41,616 nucleotides of DNA from Candidatus Angelobacter sp. (GCA_025462835.1 JAOAPH010000067.1:1-41616); one strand, 5' to 3'. Positions 25,239 to 34,702 are shown, numbered from the stretch's first letter. A program made the numbers and translations. Notes: generated from the sequence alone by a model not told the origin.

Positions 25239-26903
25239 TTACCGCGCCGCCTTCACGGTCTTAGGCGTCTCAAGCATCTTCCCGGCATGGGAGATGGGCA
25301 CGGCGAAGTTTGAACCGGAGAAGCCTGTAAGCATTGCAAAATTCACGCCGATCACTCTGCCATCAGTGTTGAACACCGGACCTCCGGACCCTCCGGAGGT
25401 GGTTTGCGCGTCATAAACGAGCCGGTCCGATGCGACCACGCCGAGATGACCCTGCGTCGTTATGGGGCGGATCAGCTTTCTTCGTCCTAACTCCTGAACT
25501 AGGTCCTCCGTACTGTGTCCCGAAGCTTGTGCGATCTGCTTGAGCGTCGCTTCGTCGATCCGAGCGAGGATCCCGTCAATCCCAGTCGGATAGCCGATCA
25601 GTACGATGGCGCTCCCTGAACTGGCGCTTTTTTTCTCGATCGTGACTGGCTTCGGATGATTCTTGGGCAGTTTCACCGAAGCGAGACCAAGGTCGAATTC
25701 TTCACTCAAACCTTCTACGTGCATCGGCAAAGGCGTATCGCTGCCCGGGAAGTACGCATGAATGGAGAGTACGGTCGCTTCGAATGCATCACCCGGAACG
25801 GGAATCGCCTCAGCATTGTGCCACCACGGCTCAAGGACATGATGGTTGGTGAGGATGTGTCCGGCCGAATCGACTAGAAAGCCGGTGCCGAAAGCTTGTA
25901 TGTGTACGGACCGCCCTTTGCCTTCCGTTGTAACGATGGGATTTCCACTCTCATCGACCAGCGGATCGCCCTTCGCATCTACCCCGGCAAACTTGAGCTG
26001 CGCTCCGGTCTTCTTATCGTAAAACCCAAGAACGGCGTGAATGAGGCACACGCTGTTGGAGTAGTCGCGTACGATCTGCTGAGCGATGCGCGACTCGTTC
26101 TCGAGTCTTCCGATACGTGAATCAGTTTCCTTCAAGCGGCTGTCCAGATCGGAAAGAGTGGTTCCAGAAGATGTCGAAATTCTATTTCGAATCTCCGCGC
26201 TGTCAGAGCGCAACGCAGCCAGCTGCTTCTTCACCGAACCCGCCTCTTCCTGGTCGAGAACCTCACGGCTCTTTTGTGCGCGCTCCAAAAGCTGGCGTTC
26301 GGTAACTACCTCGGAGTGAAGTCTTTCCATCTGCAGAGCCAGCTTCGCGTTCGACTTACTGCTAACCTGCGCGTTTCGGACACCGATGGCCGCACCAACA
26401 ACGGCCAAGGCAATCACCACCCAGAGAGCCAGCCATCTTTTCGTCCCGCTCTCTTTTTGAGTGACGATCGCAGCCAGTGCCGCTTCGGCCTCCAGCTCTT
26501 TTCTCTTCGCCTCGCGCACTTCAGACCTCAAGCGATCGTCGGGCGCCTTCTCGCGGAGCTGTGCACGGATTCGCGCGAAGAGCTCAGCGGATTCGAAAGG
26601 GATGCTTAGAACGTCGTCCGCACCCAGATCAAGAGCACGGCTGCGCTCCAAAGGCCCGCCCTGGGCAAGAAGAATGATCTTCACTGGAGCCGATGCCTCA
26701 TTGCCTTTAAGCTCAGAAATAAGCCCGCAGCAGTCCAGTGTCTTGACATCGGTCTCAAGCAAAATGAGATCGGGCTCATGCTGAAGAACGGTCTGAACAT
26801 CCGTGAGCTCCGGCGCTGAAACCTCATAGCCTGCGCGGGCGAGCTCCGACATGAGTCTCGCCTTCAAGTCATCGGATGTGCGAAACAAGAGAACCTTCGC
26901 CAT
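25239..26903 (-). CDS. Receiver-like domain, membrane helix, coiled coil and trypsin-like protease fusion
   Basis: A 554-residue single-pass membrane protein. Residues 1-118 form a receiver-like fold (AKVLLFRTSDD, DLILLETDVKTLDCCG, ALDLGADDVLSIPFESAELFARIRAQL). The usual acidic pair after strand 1 is displaced and the conserved Lys before Pro-Phe is Ile (SIPF), so phosphorylation is doubtful even though D52 is near the right place. A linker, one transmembrane helix (157-174), and a coiled coil (185-285) follow. Residues 285-545 are a trypsin-like (HtrA/DegP-type, no PDZ) protease with H355 (TNHHV), D404 (EFDLGLASV) and S506 (GGSGGPVF). The receiver should be cytoplasmic and the protease periplasmic. 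Confidence 0.88.
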   Translation of the reverse strand: MAKVLLFRTSDDLKARLMSELARAGYEVSAPELTDVQTVLQHEPDLILLETDVKTLDCCGLISELKGNEASAPVKIILLAQGGPLERSRALDLGADDVLSIPFESAELFARIRAQLREKAPDDRLRSEVREAKRKELEAEAALAAIVTQKESGTKRWLALWVVIALAVVGAAIGVRNAQVSSKSNAKLALQMERLHSEVVTERQLLERAQKSREVLDQEEAGSVKKQLAALRSDSAEIRNRISTSSGTTLSDLDSRLKETDSRIGRLENESRIAQQIVRDYSNSVCLIHAVLGFYDKKTGAQLKFAGVDAKGDPLVDESGNPIVTTEGKGRSVHIQAFGTGFLVDSAGHILTNHHVLEPWWHNAEAIPVPGDAFEATVLSIHAYFPGSDTPLPMHVEGLSEEFDLGLASVKLPKNHPKPVTIEKKSASSGSAIVLIGYPTGIDGILARIDEATLKQIAQASGHSTEDLVQELGRRKLIRPITTQGHLGVVASDRLVYDAQTTSGGSGGPVFNTDGRVIGVNFAMLTGFSGSNFAVPISHAGKMLETPKTVKAAR

Positions 26904-26998
26904 GCCTGCTCCATTCTCAATGAAATCTTAGTCCAGTGTATCGGTTTCGCGCGTCTCCAGTTCACGTTAATGAAGATCGCGTTATGTCACAATAACGC

Positions 26999-27832
26999 GT
27001 GCCAGACAAGCAAGCCTCGCCCATCCCTGACTTCCTCTACGGCACCGCGTGGAAGGAAGACCGCACAGCGGCTCTCGTCGAACTCGCACTACGCATGGGA
27101 TTTTGCGGGATCGACACCGCCAACCAGCGACGCCATTACTTCGAAGCCGGAGTAGGACAGGGTTTGGCCGCGGCATATCGCGCGGGTGTCGTATCGCGCA
27201 CGGATTTATTTCTGCAGACAAAGTTTACCTATCAGTCCGGCCAGGACCATCGCCTGCCCTACGATCCCGCTGCGGCACTTTCGGTTCAGGTCGCTCAGTC
27301 GATGGCGAGTTCGCTCGAACACCTTGGCACCGACTACGTTGACAGTTACGTGCTGCACGGCCCCTCTTCTTACGATTGGACACAAGCCGATGCCGAAGTT
27401 TGGCAGGCGATGGTGAGAGAGCGCGACGCTGGACGGACTCGTTTTCTCGGCGTGAGCAATGTTTCGCTAGGGCATCTAGAGCGGATGACGGCTTTTCACG
27501 GCGAAGCGCCTGCCTTTGTGCAGAACCGCTGCTACGCCCGCCTCGGATGGGACCGCGATGTAAGGTCGTTTTGCCGGGAGCGGCAAATTATTTATCAAGG
27601 GTTTTCGCTGCTAACGGCAAATGTCGAAGTGCTACGTCATCCGTTGGTCAATGGAATCGCTACGCGACTTAATGCCACTCCGGCGCAAGTCGTTTTCGCG
27701 TTTGCACGCGCCGTTGAGATGCTGCCCATCACCGGCACTTCTGATGCCGAGCACATGAAGCAAGACCTTGCCAGCCGCGAATTGGCGCTCTCGGCGGACG
27801 AAATCCTCGCGATTGAGTCGCTAGTGGGCTGA
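26999..27832 (+). CDS. Aldo/keto reductase
   Basis: A 277-residue member of the aldo/keto reductase superfamily, NADPH-dependent carbonyl reductases with a TIM-barrel fold. It starts with GTG at 26999. The catalytic set is visible: Asp in GIDTAN, Tyr in HYFEAGVGQGL, Lys in LQTKFTY and His in SYVLHGP. C-terminal cofactor region: LPITGTSDAEHMKQDL. Substrate cannot be inferred. It is divergent from the protease fusion gene. Confidence 0.9.
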   Translation: MPDKQASPIPDFLYGTAWKEDRTAALVELALRMGFCGIDTANQRRHYFEAGVGQGLAAAYRAGVVSRTDLFLQTKFTYQSGQDHRLPYDPAAALSVQVAQSMASSLEHLGTDYVDSYVLHGPSSYDWTQADAEVWQAMVRERDAGRTRFLGVSNVSLGHLERMTAFHGEAPAFVQNRCYARLGWDRDVRSFCRERQIIYQGFSLLTANVEVLRHPLVNGIATRLNATPAQVVFAFARAVEMLPITGTSDAEHMKQDLASRELALSADEILAIESLVG

Positions 27833-27852
27833 ACTCAACTCACAGATTAGAG

Positions 27853-29142
27853 TCACATACTGCTTGCTGCAGGAATCCTTTTCAGTTGCTCACCCGAAGG
27901 CTGCTCAACGCCAAAGCGATAAGGTCCAAGCCGCGTCAGCAACGCCACGGCCAACATCATCGCGATGCAGAAGCCTCCCAGCCCGACGGTATAAGAATGC
28001 GTCCAATCGAATGCCGCTCCCATTAATAGTGTGCCCAATGCTCCTGCTAACATGAATGCGCCGAAGGCGTGTCCGAAGGCTATCCCGAATGCTCGTAATC
28101 CGAAATAGCGCCCAAAAAGATAGGCGATGATGTCCGCCTCTGCTCCCATGCCGAACCCCACAAGAAAAGCGGCGGCCAATGCAAGATTTCCCGCGCTGCC
28201 TGCCCAAAGCATACCCAAGCCAACGCCGGATGCCCCGAGCAGAATCATTGCTACGCGGGGCGCAAAGAAGCGGTCGAGAAGAAAGCCCGCTCCAAATCTT
28301 CCGGCAATCAAGGAAAGTCCTATCACCGAACTGGCCACTGCGCCGCGTTCCGCGCTTAGGCCACGATCGGTCAGCAGTGCAGGCATATGAAGCACGCCCG
28401 CGTGCACGCTCGCGCCGGCAAGGAAGAACGAAGTGATCATGATCCAGAATGTCGGGCTATGCCAGATCTCATGCCAGCTTAAGCCCTCATGTTTCAGGTC
28501 TTGTCTAGGTGAATCCGGCGTCGCTTCGGCTCCGTCGGGAAGCAAGCCACGTTCCGAGGGATCATTCTGCAGAAAGGTCGCTACCATCGGTAATGGAAGC
28601 AATAAGACCGCGCATCCCAGGATCCCGTACGTCATACGCCAGCCGAAATTCGCGATCAAGCGCTGGGTAACTATTGGAACTATCGTGCCGCCAATGCCGA
28701 TTCCCAACAACATGAATCCCAGCGCAAGTCCGCGACGACGATTGAACCAGTGCGCAACAATAACACCATACGGGACAGGGTTGGTCCCGCTCCCTGCAAG
28801 TCCCAGAGCCGCGTAAAACAAATAGTACCGCCAGATACCACTGCCTAGCGTTGTCCCTGAGATCAGGATAAGAGCATAGAGCACCGTTGCAGGAATGATC
28901 ACTCGACGCGCCCCAAAGCGATCGATCAGCCAGCCGATCATGGGTACTGAGAACGCGCCGACTACGTTGTACAGAGTGAAAGCAAATGAGATTGCAGCGC
29001 GACTGGCGTGGAAGTCATTGGCCAGCGCCTTAAAGAAAACGCCGAATGAGTAGACGGCAATGGGCACACCGGACAACAGCCCCAAGGCACAAGTGAACAC
29101 GATCCACCAGCCGTAAAAAATCCCTGGGCGACTACTGTTCAT
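27853..29142 (-). CDS. MFS transporter (OFA/monocarboxylate-like)
   Basis: A 429-residue major facilitator with twelve predicted helices. The start FYGWWIVFTCALGLLSGVPIAVYSFGVFF and the loop motif GWLIDRFGARRVI (motif A) are characteristic, with a second motif A-like loop FLLDRFFAPRVAM in the C-terminal half. The pattern resembles the oxalate/formate antiporter (OFA) and monocarboxylate transporter families, but substrate is not assigned. It is convergent with the aldo/keto reductase gene. Confidence 0.88.
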   Translation of the reverse strand: MNSSRPGIFYGWWIVFTCALGLLSGVPIAVYSFGVFFKALANDFHASRAAISFAFTLYNVVGAFSVPMIGWLIDRFGARRVIIPATVLYALILISGTTLGSGIWRYYLFYAALGLAGSGTNPVPYGVIVAHWFNRRRGLALGFMLLGIGIGGTIVPIVTQRLIANFGWRMTYGILGCAVLLLPLPMVATFLQNDPSERGLLPDGAEATPDSPRQDLKHEGLSWHEIWHSPTFWIMITSFFLAGASVHAGVLHMPALLTDRGLSAERGAVASSVIGLSLIAGRFGAGFLLDRFFAPRVAMILLGASGVGLGMLWAGSAGNLALAAAFLVGFGMGAEADIIAYLFGRYFGLRAFGIAFGHAFGAFMLAGALGTLLMGAAFDWTHSYTVGLGGFCIAMMLAVALLTRLGPYRFGVEQPSGEQLKRIPAASSM

Positions 29143-29298
29143 TGAGCACTCCTGGTGCGAGAGAGCAGCTTTGGCACCCCTTCAGCAGGTGCCTACTGTA
29201 CCTCATGGCAGGAGTGCAACTGACATTATCTTGCGCTGCCAGGGCCCCTCCGACGGCAAAGTCAGACCTCCCCCACTTGTGCTAGTCTCGTTCTCCGC

Positions 29299-30312
29299 AT
29301 GGTTACGTTCGAGAAGGCGCCTCCTGATGTTAGAGAACTCCTAAGCAAGCCCATTCGCGACCTCGGGCTGAAGCTTGAGGGTTCGTCTGTCGAGCGCTTT
29401 GTCCATCAGCTCTATCGGGAACTCGAACAAAAGGGCCTGAAGAAGTTTCGTCCCCTGGTTTACCTCAGCGACGAATGGGGGTGTCCGTCTGAAGAGCCGG
29501 TCATCGGAATCCCGTTTTATCTTGCCGACCCCAAGCTGCAAAAACTTGAGCGCGAGATGAATGATCTGGAAGACTCACGACAGATCATGATGTACATGCG
29601 CCACGAAGCCGGACACGCCTTCAACTATGCGTACCAGCTTTACAAGACGCCGGAGTGGCATGATCTCTTCGGCTCGTTTCGCAAGCCATATCGCGAGAAC
29701 TATAAGCCTATCCCGTTTTCACGCGGGTTCGTCCGTCACATGGAAGGGTGGTACGCGCAGAAGCATCCTGACGAAGACTTTGCGGAAACGTTTGCCGTGT
29801 GGATGACTCCGCGCTCCAACTGGCGCAAGCGATACGAAGGTTGGGGAGCGATGCAGAAATTGAAATACATGGACCGAATCGGCAGAAAACTTGGACATGT
29901 GGAGCCGCTTCGTCCTCAGGGAAACACCGACCTTACCGTGGAAGAGATGGAGGACACAGTCGAGCAGTTTTACCAAAACCACGCGGTGGACGCACGCGAT
30001 GGCAACGAACTGTTGCTCGATAACGATCTCAAGGACATCTTCAATGTCTCATCGCGAAAGAGAAAGGGCGTGCGCCCGGCCGTCGATTTCCTTCGCGAGA
30101 ACAGAAAAGTAATCACTGACAAGCTCACCTACTGGACAGGCGTCCAGCGTCCGTTGATCAAGAACCTGCTGGAAGCGATCGAGAAGCGATTGACCGATCT
30201 GAATCTCAAAGCCGAAATCAGTTCCGAGAAACAATACCTCACCGAACTCACCGTTTTTTGCACTGCCATGGCGATGAACTATCTTTCGCGCGGAAAATTC
30301 GTACAAAGTTAG
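29299..30312 (+). CDS. Putative zinc-binding metallopeptidase
   Basis: A 337-residue protein with an HExxH-type zinc motif, RHEAGHAFNY (H102, E103, H106), and a downstream glutamate ligand candidate in DEDFAETFAVW (E163). This pattern defines gluzincin-like putative metallopeptidases of unknown substrate. No signal peptide is present, so it should be cytoplasmic. The C-terminal half is helical and charged. It is immediately upstream of the ATP-grasp ligase gene on the same strand with an 81-base gap, so the two may work together. Confidence 0.8.
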   Translation: MVTFEKAPPDVRELLSKPIRDLGLKLEGSSVERFVHQLYRELEQKGLKKFRPLVYLSDEWGCPSEEPVIGIPFYLADPKLQKLEREMNDLEDSRQIMMYMRHEAGHAFNYAYQLYKTPEWHDLFGSFRKPYRENYKPIPFSRGFVRHMEGWYAQKHPDEDFAETFAVWMTPRSNWRKRYEGWGAMQKLKYMDRIGRKLGHVEPLRPQGNTDLTVEEMEDTVEQFYQNHAVDARDGNELLLDNDLKDIFNVSSRKRKGVRPAVDFLRENRKVITDKLTYWTGVQRPLIKNLLEAIEKRLTDLNLKAEISSEKQYLTELTVFCTAMAMNYLSRGKFVQS

Positions 30313-30393
30313 TCATCACATTTTTTTCTTCTTTTCTGGATTTCCCGCCCAAACAGGGTCAGAATACCCATAGAGATACTCGTCGAGGTGCGC

Positions 30394-31467
30394 ATGGGCA
30401 CTACAAAACTGAAGATCGCCGTGCTCTATGACATCTGGGATGAAGAACCTGAGCCGGAACCCGAACCGGAAGAAGTAAAGACTGCAAAGAACGGGAAGAA
30501 CGGCAAACACGGCAAGGTCAAACCCCGAAAGAAAAAGAAGAAGCTGAAGGAAGATCGTGAAGAGATCTTTGAGGCGCTGGAAAAGCTCGGCCACGAGCCT
30601 TTCTATCAGGTGCTCGACGGCACCAAGCAATCTCTCTTTTCTTTAAGCCGGTGCGGCGCAAATCTCGTTTTCAATCTCACTGAGTCCTACGCCGGCGATG
30701 ACACCATGGACATGAACATCGCCGCGTACATGGACCTGATCCACATGCCGTACACCGGCACCGGTCCCCGCGGTCTTTTCCTGGGGCAAGAAAAATCTGT
30801 CGCGAAAAAGTTGTTTCAATTCCACGACATTCGCACACCGTTTTTCGCCACCTCCTACAAAGGCATGCTTGACCATTCGCACGACATCGAATTTCCGCTC
30901 ATCGTGAAGCCCTCATCGGAAGACGGTTCCATCGGCATCGACGGCGATTCGGTCGTCGGCAGCGTGAAGGAGTTGATGGAGCGCATCCACTACATTCACG
31001 AAGAGTTTGATTCGCCCGCTTTGATCGAGGAATACATTGATGGTCGGGAGATCTACGCGGCAGTGCTGGGGAATTCGAATCCTGAAGTATTGCCGATGAT
31101 CGAACTCGATCTTTCGAAATTGCCAAAGGGAACGCCCCGCGTCGCCGGGCAAGACGTGAAATTTGACCGCGAGACGGAAGCCTACAAACTAACGAAATCC
31201 GCGGTCGCCGAAGATTTGGACGAAGCGACGGTTGAAAAGCTCACCGAAACCGCGCGACTCGCCTTCGGCGCATTGAAATTCCGCGATTACGGCCGCATCG
31301 ACATGCGATTGAGCAAGAAGAAGGAAGTCTTCGTCATTGAAGCGAATCCTAATCCCTGGCTCGCCAGCTCGCAGGAGTTCGCAATGGCGGCGAAGAAGTC
31401 AGGCCGCAACTACACCCAGTTGATTAGTGAGATCGTAGATATGGCATGGTCGCGCGCGCAATCCTAA
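30394..31467 (+). CDS. D-Ala-D-Ala-ligase-like ATP-grasp enzyme
   Basis: A 357-residue ATP-grasp ligase; ATG 30394 has GAGG 5 bases upstream and is preferred over GTG 30388. The ATP-grasp core is intact: FNLTESYAG, GTGPRGLFLGQEKSVAKKLF, FPLIVKPSSEDGSIGID, LIEEYIDGREIYAAVLG, FRDYGRIDMRL and FVIEANPNPWL. Near the N-terminus (about residues 15-52) an insert of Glu/Pro repeats followed by a Lys/Gly/Asn run interrupts the first domain, which is unusual for Ddl. Because of this and the metallopeptidase partner it may ligate another peptide rather than act as the cell-wall Ddl. Confidence 0.85.
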   Translation: MGTTKLKIAVLYDIWDEEPEPEPEPEEVKTAKNGKNGKHGKVKPRKKKKKLKEDREEIFEALEKLGHEPFYQVLDGTKQSLFSLSRCGANLVFNLTESYAGDDTMDMNIAAYMDLIHMPYTGTGPRGLFLGQEKSVAKKLFQFHDIRTPFFATSYKGMLDHSHDIEFPLIVKPSSEDGSIGIDGDSVVGSVKELMERIHYIHEEFDSPALIEEYIDGREIYAAVLGNSNPEVLPMIELDLSKLPKGTPRVAGQDVKFDRETEAYKLTKSAVAEDLDEATVEKLTETARLAFGALKFRDYGRIDMRLSKKKEVFVIEANPNPWLASSQEFAMAAKKSGRNYTQLISEIVDMAWSRAQS

Positions 31468-31469
31468 CA

Positions 31470-32309
31470 TCAAGATCTGGCAATAGGTATTTGTCCTGGC
31501 AGCCTTACCCCGAACTGCTCCCGCAAAATTGCTTTCCATTCCGCTTCCGACTCGACCACCGCCTCTTCCCGGATCCCGCTTCGCGTGACGATGAATCTCG
31601 TCTCGCTCAAAGTAATGCGTCCGTCCAGTGTGGCCATAGTACAGAGTCTCTTCTGCGTAAAGTGGGATTCTGGCGAGGTCTGGTGATAGTCGCACATCGG
31701 AACAAATTCATGGAGTCGCCTCGGGCGCAGGTCAAAGCTGTACTCCGGCTTCCAAATTCCGAAACGCTCGGCTCGCTGCAACGTCAGCCCGGCGTCGTTC
31801 TCAACGATGCGGAACTCGCGATCTCCCTGTTGTTGCTCAATACGCGGCTTCAACACGAGCGGTTCCAGGAAGGAGTCTCCGAAACCCACATCGGCCAGCC
31901 ATGGCTCATCCAGATCAACGCGCAACGTGAGGTGATCGAACTCCGGTGACATGCCTCCATCTCTGCGCGCAACCCGCGCCGAGAGCAACGTCACACGGAA
32001 ACCAAGCCTCCGCAGCAAGGCAGCGAAGGCACCATTCAATTCGTAGCAGAATCCGCCTCGCCGTTTTTCGACAACTTTGCGCACGAGTGCGTCTTCATCG
32101 AGCAGGACCTTCCGCCCGCTTGAGATATCTAGATTCTCGAATGGAACCGTAAATAGATGGGCTCGATGTAGTTTTCGCAATGTTTCGGGACTTGGCGTGA
32201 GCGGACCTGAGTAATCGATCCGCTCAAGATAAGCGGCAACATCCATCTGCTTATGAGCGACCGGACCTAAGTAACCTATGCGCTCAAGATAATTGACTAT
32301 ATCCATCAC
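31470..32309 (-). CDS. Arylamine N-acetyltransferase
   Basis: A 279-residue NAT, which transfers acetyl from acetyl-CoA to arylamines or hydrazines. The catalytic triad is present: Cys88 in RRGGFCYELNG, His126 in FDHLTLRV and Asp140 in LADVGFGDS (numbering from ATG 32309). An internal ATG at 32246 gives the usual NAT N-terminus (MDVAAYLERIDYSGPL). The upstream 21 codons are a near-copy of this start (MDIVNYLERIGYLGPV), produced by a 60-bp tandem duplication, so the true start may be either. The gene is convergent with the ATP-grasp gene (3 bases between stops). Confidence 0.92.
   Translation of the reverse strand: MMDIVNYLERIGYLGPVAHKQMDVAAYLERIDYSGPLTPSPETLRKLHRAHLFTVPFENLDISSGRKVLLDEDALVRKVVEKRRGGFCYELNGAFAALLRRLGFRVTLLSARVARRDGGMSPEFDHLTLRVDLDEPWLADVGFGDSFLEPLVLKPRIEQQQGDREFRIVENDAGLTLQRAERFGIWKPEYSFDLRPRRLHEFVPMCDYHQTSPESHFTQKRLCTMATLDGRITLSETRFIVTRSGIREEAVVESEAEWKAILREQFGVRLPGQIPIARS
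32202..32292. repeat. 60-bp tandem duplication in the NAT gene start
   Basis: The 31-base blocks at 32202-32232 and 32262-32292 match at 27 of 31 positions and are exactly 60 bases apart (20 codons). They encode the two LERIxYxGP segments of the NAT N-terminus, one per copy. Confidence 0.85.
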
Positions 32310-32363
32310 ACTAAAGATGTGCAGCCATTCCTACCGGATTCCATTTTTCGTGCGTTCCCGGAT

Positions 32364-34586
32364 TTACGGTTTCACGCTTCCCAGACTCAACCTCACTCTC
32401 GCTTTTCCTGATTCATTGAAGCTAAGTGCCAGACCGGCGACGCCAAGCGGAGTTGGGAAGAAGACTCCGGAAGACGTACTCTGGTGTGTTTGCCATCCAG
32501 GGGAGCCCAGGTCCAATCTCGCCGCTTCGTACCAGACTGCAATCCCCGGATAGAGCGAAAAGCTGCTCACGGAAGGGGCATGAATGATGAGACCTCCTCC
32601 TCCAACCAGCGCGGTATTTGCATGAAACTCCTGGTATCGATAAGCACTGAGCAGCATCTGGCCGCCAACCGTGTATTGTTCGTAGAAGTTCAAGTTTTTT
32701 CCGAAACTTGTGTCCGCGTCGCCAATCGCAAAAAGCGAGAATCTGGAAGATACGGGATGAAAGCTCGAAAAACTGCTGCGCAGATAAGGAAAAGAAGTAT
32801 TGCGGAAACTGTATCCCAACGATCCATCGATACGCGTTCCCCGGTTTGGCAGCGCGCCATTGTCCTGAGTGTTATAGATCCACACGGCTTCCGGGTTGGC
32901 GAAGCCGTGGCTGACCGCCGGCACTCCGTTCACTGAGATCGGTTCGCTGTACGAATCGTAACCGGCTTGCACGCCGATTCTAAGCTGCGCAAAACGCCAC
33001 GTGCCGATGCCGCCGTAGAGCGTTGTTGCAAACCGGTCACGAACAAACTTTGTGCGAGTGGCGCCGGAATACTCGAATATGTTGAGTCTCTGTATGAGCG
33101 CGCCAGGCGCAATGAAAAAGCCCGTTCCGTCGAAGGGATGGTAATACTCGGTTCGAAATCCTGGATCGAAGCCGATTGTGATCGAGCCCAGCGCCCGGGC
33201 TTTGTAGGTGTTGGCTGGAATAGTGCTCAGAGAAAGCTGTAGCGCAGCCTGCGATGGCTCTCCGCTGGAAAGACTGAAATGGAACGACGGCCTGACGAAA
33301 TTGCTCTGACCAGGCCGTTCCAGGAACTCGACGCGATAACCTTCCTTTTGCTCCTCATGTTTCCATTGATACCAAGCGCCAGGCACACTCGTCGCTGTGA
33401 CGATTCCAGAGAGCACGTCCTCAAGCTCTGGGGTTGCAACCGGCCCGCTGCCAAGTTTTCGTTCTAATTCCGATTTAGCATTTTGCTGAAATGACGGCTT
33501 AGGCGCCGCCACTTCAATGATTCGGCCCTCGTTCGGCGCATGGCTTGTCCGCTCCTGTCGTGCCCGCATGTAGCGTTCCCACTCGTCTGGAGAAACTTCA
33601 AACCGAGCCAGATCTTCTGCCTTCCCCGTGGCCGCTTCGTATCCGGCGCGGATCAAATCTTCTGCTTTGGTGTAATCGCCTTGCGAATACTTTTGCGTAT
33701 TGACCGTGATCACGAGGTCAGCTTGGGAAATGGAGCGGCGTTCGTTCTGAGTGATTGCAACCGAAACCGCCTGACGGAGGACACTGAGGAGGGAAGTAAA
33801 CTGTCCCGCACTTACCTTCGGGCTATCGAGCGTTACCGCGATAGATATTTCTGCTCCCATCTCGTGGACGACCTCGACGGGAACGTTTTGCACCAAAGCG
33901 CCATCGACCAATACCCGGTTGCCCCATTTCACAGGCGTAAAGACCGCGGGCAAAGACATTGTCGCTCGCATCGCTCTTTGCAGCGACCCGCTGGACAACA
34001 CAAATGCGTCTCCGCTTATCAAGTCGGTCGCAACACATCGAAAAGGCGTAGGCAGACTGTCGAAACTTGCGAGCTCCGCGTACCCCAGAGTGTTTCGACT
34101 GAGCAATAGCGCGAGCGCTTCACCTGGATTCAAACCAGATGGCAGTGAAAACCGTTTGCCGAATCGCAGGGCGAAGGTGCCGGATGTCCGGTTCCAATCC
34201 TGTTTCTCAACGACGGGTTGTTCCCGGAATTGCGGATTCGGGCTCAGCAGGGTGTCCCAGTCTGCCTGCTCGACTATCCTCCTGAGCCCCGTTGAATCCT
34301 TACCCGCCGCATAGAATCCCCCGATCAGACCTCCCATGCTTGTCCCGGCTATGCGGTCGATGGGAATATGGTGTTCCTCGAAATACTGGATCACTCCGAT
34401 ATGAGCTAAGCCAAGTGCTCCTCCACCACTCAGTGCCACGCCGATAATCGGCCGTTTGGATTTCTGCGGGTCCAGCTTCTGTCCATCCGCCGGAACTGCG
34501 ACGCTCAGGGCAGTGATCAATAAGCAAAGCAATAGCCGTGATCTGTGCAATTTGACGCTCCAATCCGCACGCGCGTGCCAACTCAT
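32364..34586 (-). CDS. Patatin-like phospholipase with C-terminal outer-membrane barrel
   Basis: A 740-residue exported protein with signal-type N-terminus (LHRSRLLLCLLITALSVAVPA). The patatin domain (about 45-350) has the oxyanion loop GVALSGGGALGLAHIGV, nucleophile serine in AGTSMGGLIGG and catalytic aspartate in VDGALVQNVPVEVV. The C-terminal 350 residues are strand-rich with alternating aromatic and polar residues (LGSITIGFDPGFRTEYY, TLYGGIGTWRFAQLRIGVQAG) and end in a strand-like segment, as in PlpD-type autotransported lipases with a BamA-like barrel. It should therefore be surface-located. The terminal residue is a proline after VKP rather than the aromatic typical of barrel ends. Confidence 0.88.
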   Translation of the reverse strand: MSWHARADWSVKLHRSRLLLCLLITALSVAVPADGQKLDPQKSKRPIIGVALSGGGALGLAHIGVIQYFEEHHIPIDRIAGTSMGGLIGGFYAAGKDSTGLRRIVEQADWDTLLSPNPQFREQPVVEKQDWNRTSGTFALRFGKRFSLPSGLNPGEALALLLSRNTLGYAELASFDSLPTPFRCVATDLISGDAFVLSSGSLQRAMRATMSLPAVFTPVKWGNRVLVDGALVQNVPVEVVHEMGAEISIAVTLDSPKVSAGQFTSLLSVLRQAVSVAITQNERRSISQADLVITVNTQKYSQGDYTKAEDLIRAGYEAATGKAEDLARFEVSPDEWERYMRARQERTSHAPNEGRIIEVAAPKPSFQQNAKSELERKLGSGPVATPELEDVLSGIVTATSVPGAWYQWKHEEQKEGYRVEFLERPGQSNFVRPSFHFSLSSGEPSQAALQLSLSTIPANTYKARALGSITIGFDPGFRTEYYHPFDGTGFFIAPGALIQRLNIFEYSGATRTKFVRDRFATTLYGGIGTWRFAQLRIGVQAGYDSYSEPISVNGVPAVSHGFANPEAVWIYNTQDNGALPNRGTRIDGSLGYSFRNTSFPYLRSSFSSFHPVSSRFSLFAIGDADTSFGKNLNFYEQYTVGGQMLLSAYRYQEFHANTALVGGGGLIIHAPSVSSFSLYPGIAVWYEAARLDLGSPGWQTHQSTSSGVFFPTPLGVAGLALSFNESGKARVRLSLGSVKP

Positions 34587-34669
34587 GATTTGGAAATTGT
34601 ACGGGACAAGAAAGCTACTCGGGTTGGATGCGGGCGATACTGATCGGCGAAAGCTTTGTTATGAAAGAT

Positions 34670-34694
34670 GCCGGCGGGAAGTCTCCCCGCCGGC
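34670..34694 (-). terminator. Terminator-like hairpin after the ABM gene
   Basis: A perfect 9-base G/C stem (GCCGGCGGG 34670-34678 and CCCGCCGGC 34686-34694) with a 7-base loop just past the stop of the ABM gene, followed on the minus strand by a short T-rich stretch. It would separate this gene from the patatin gene downstream. Confidence 0.6.
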
Positions 34695-34702
34695 TCAAGT
34701 CT

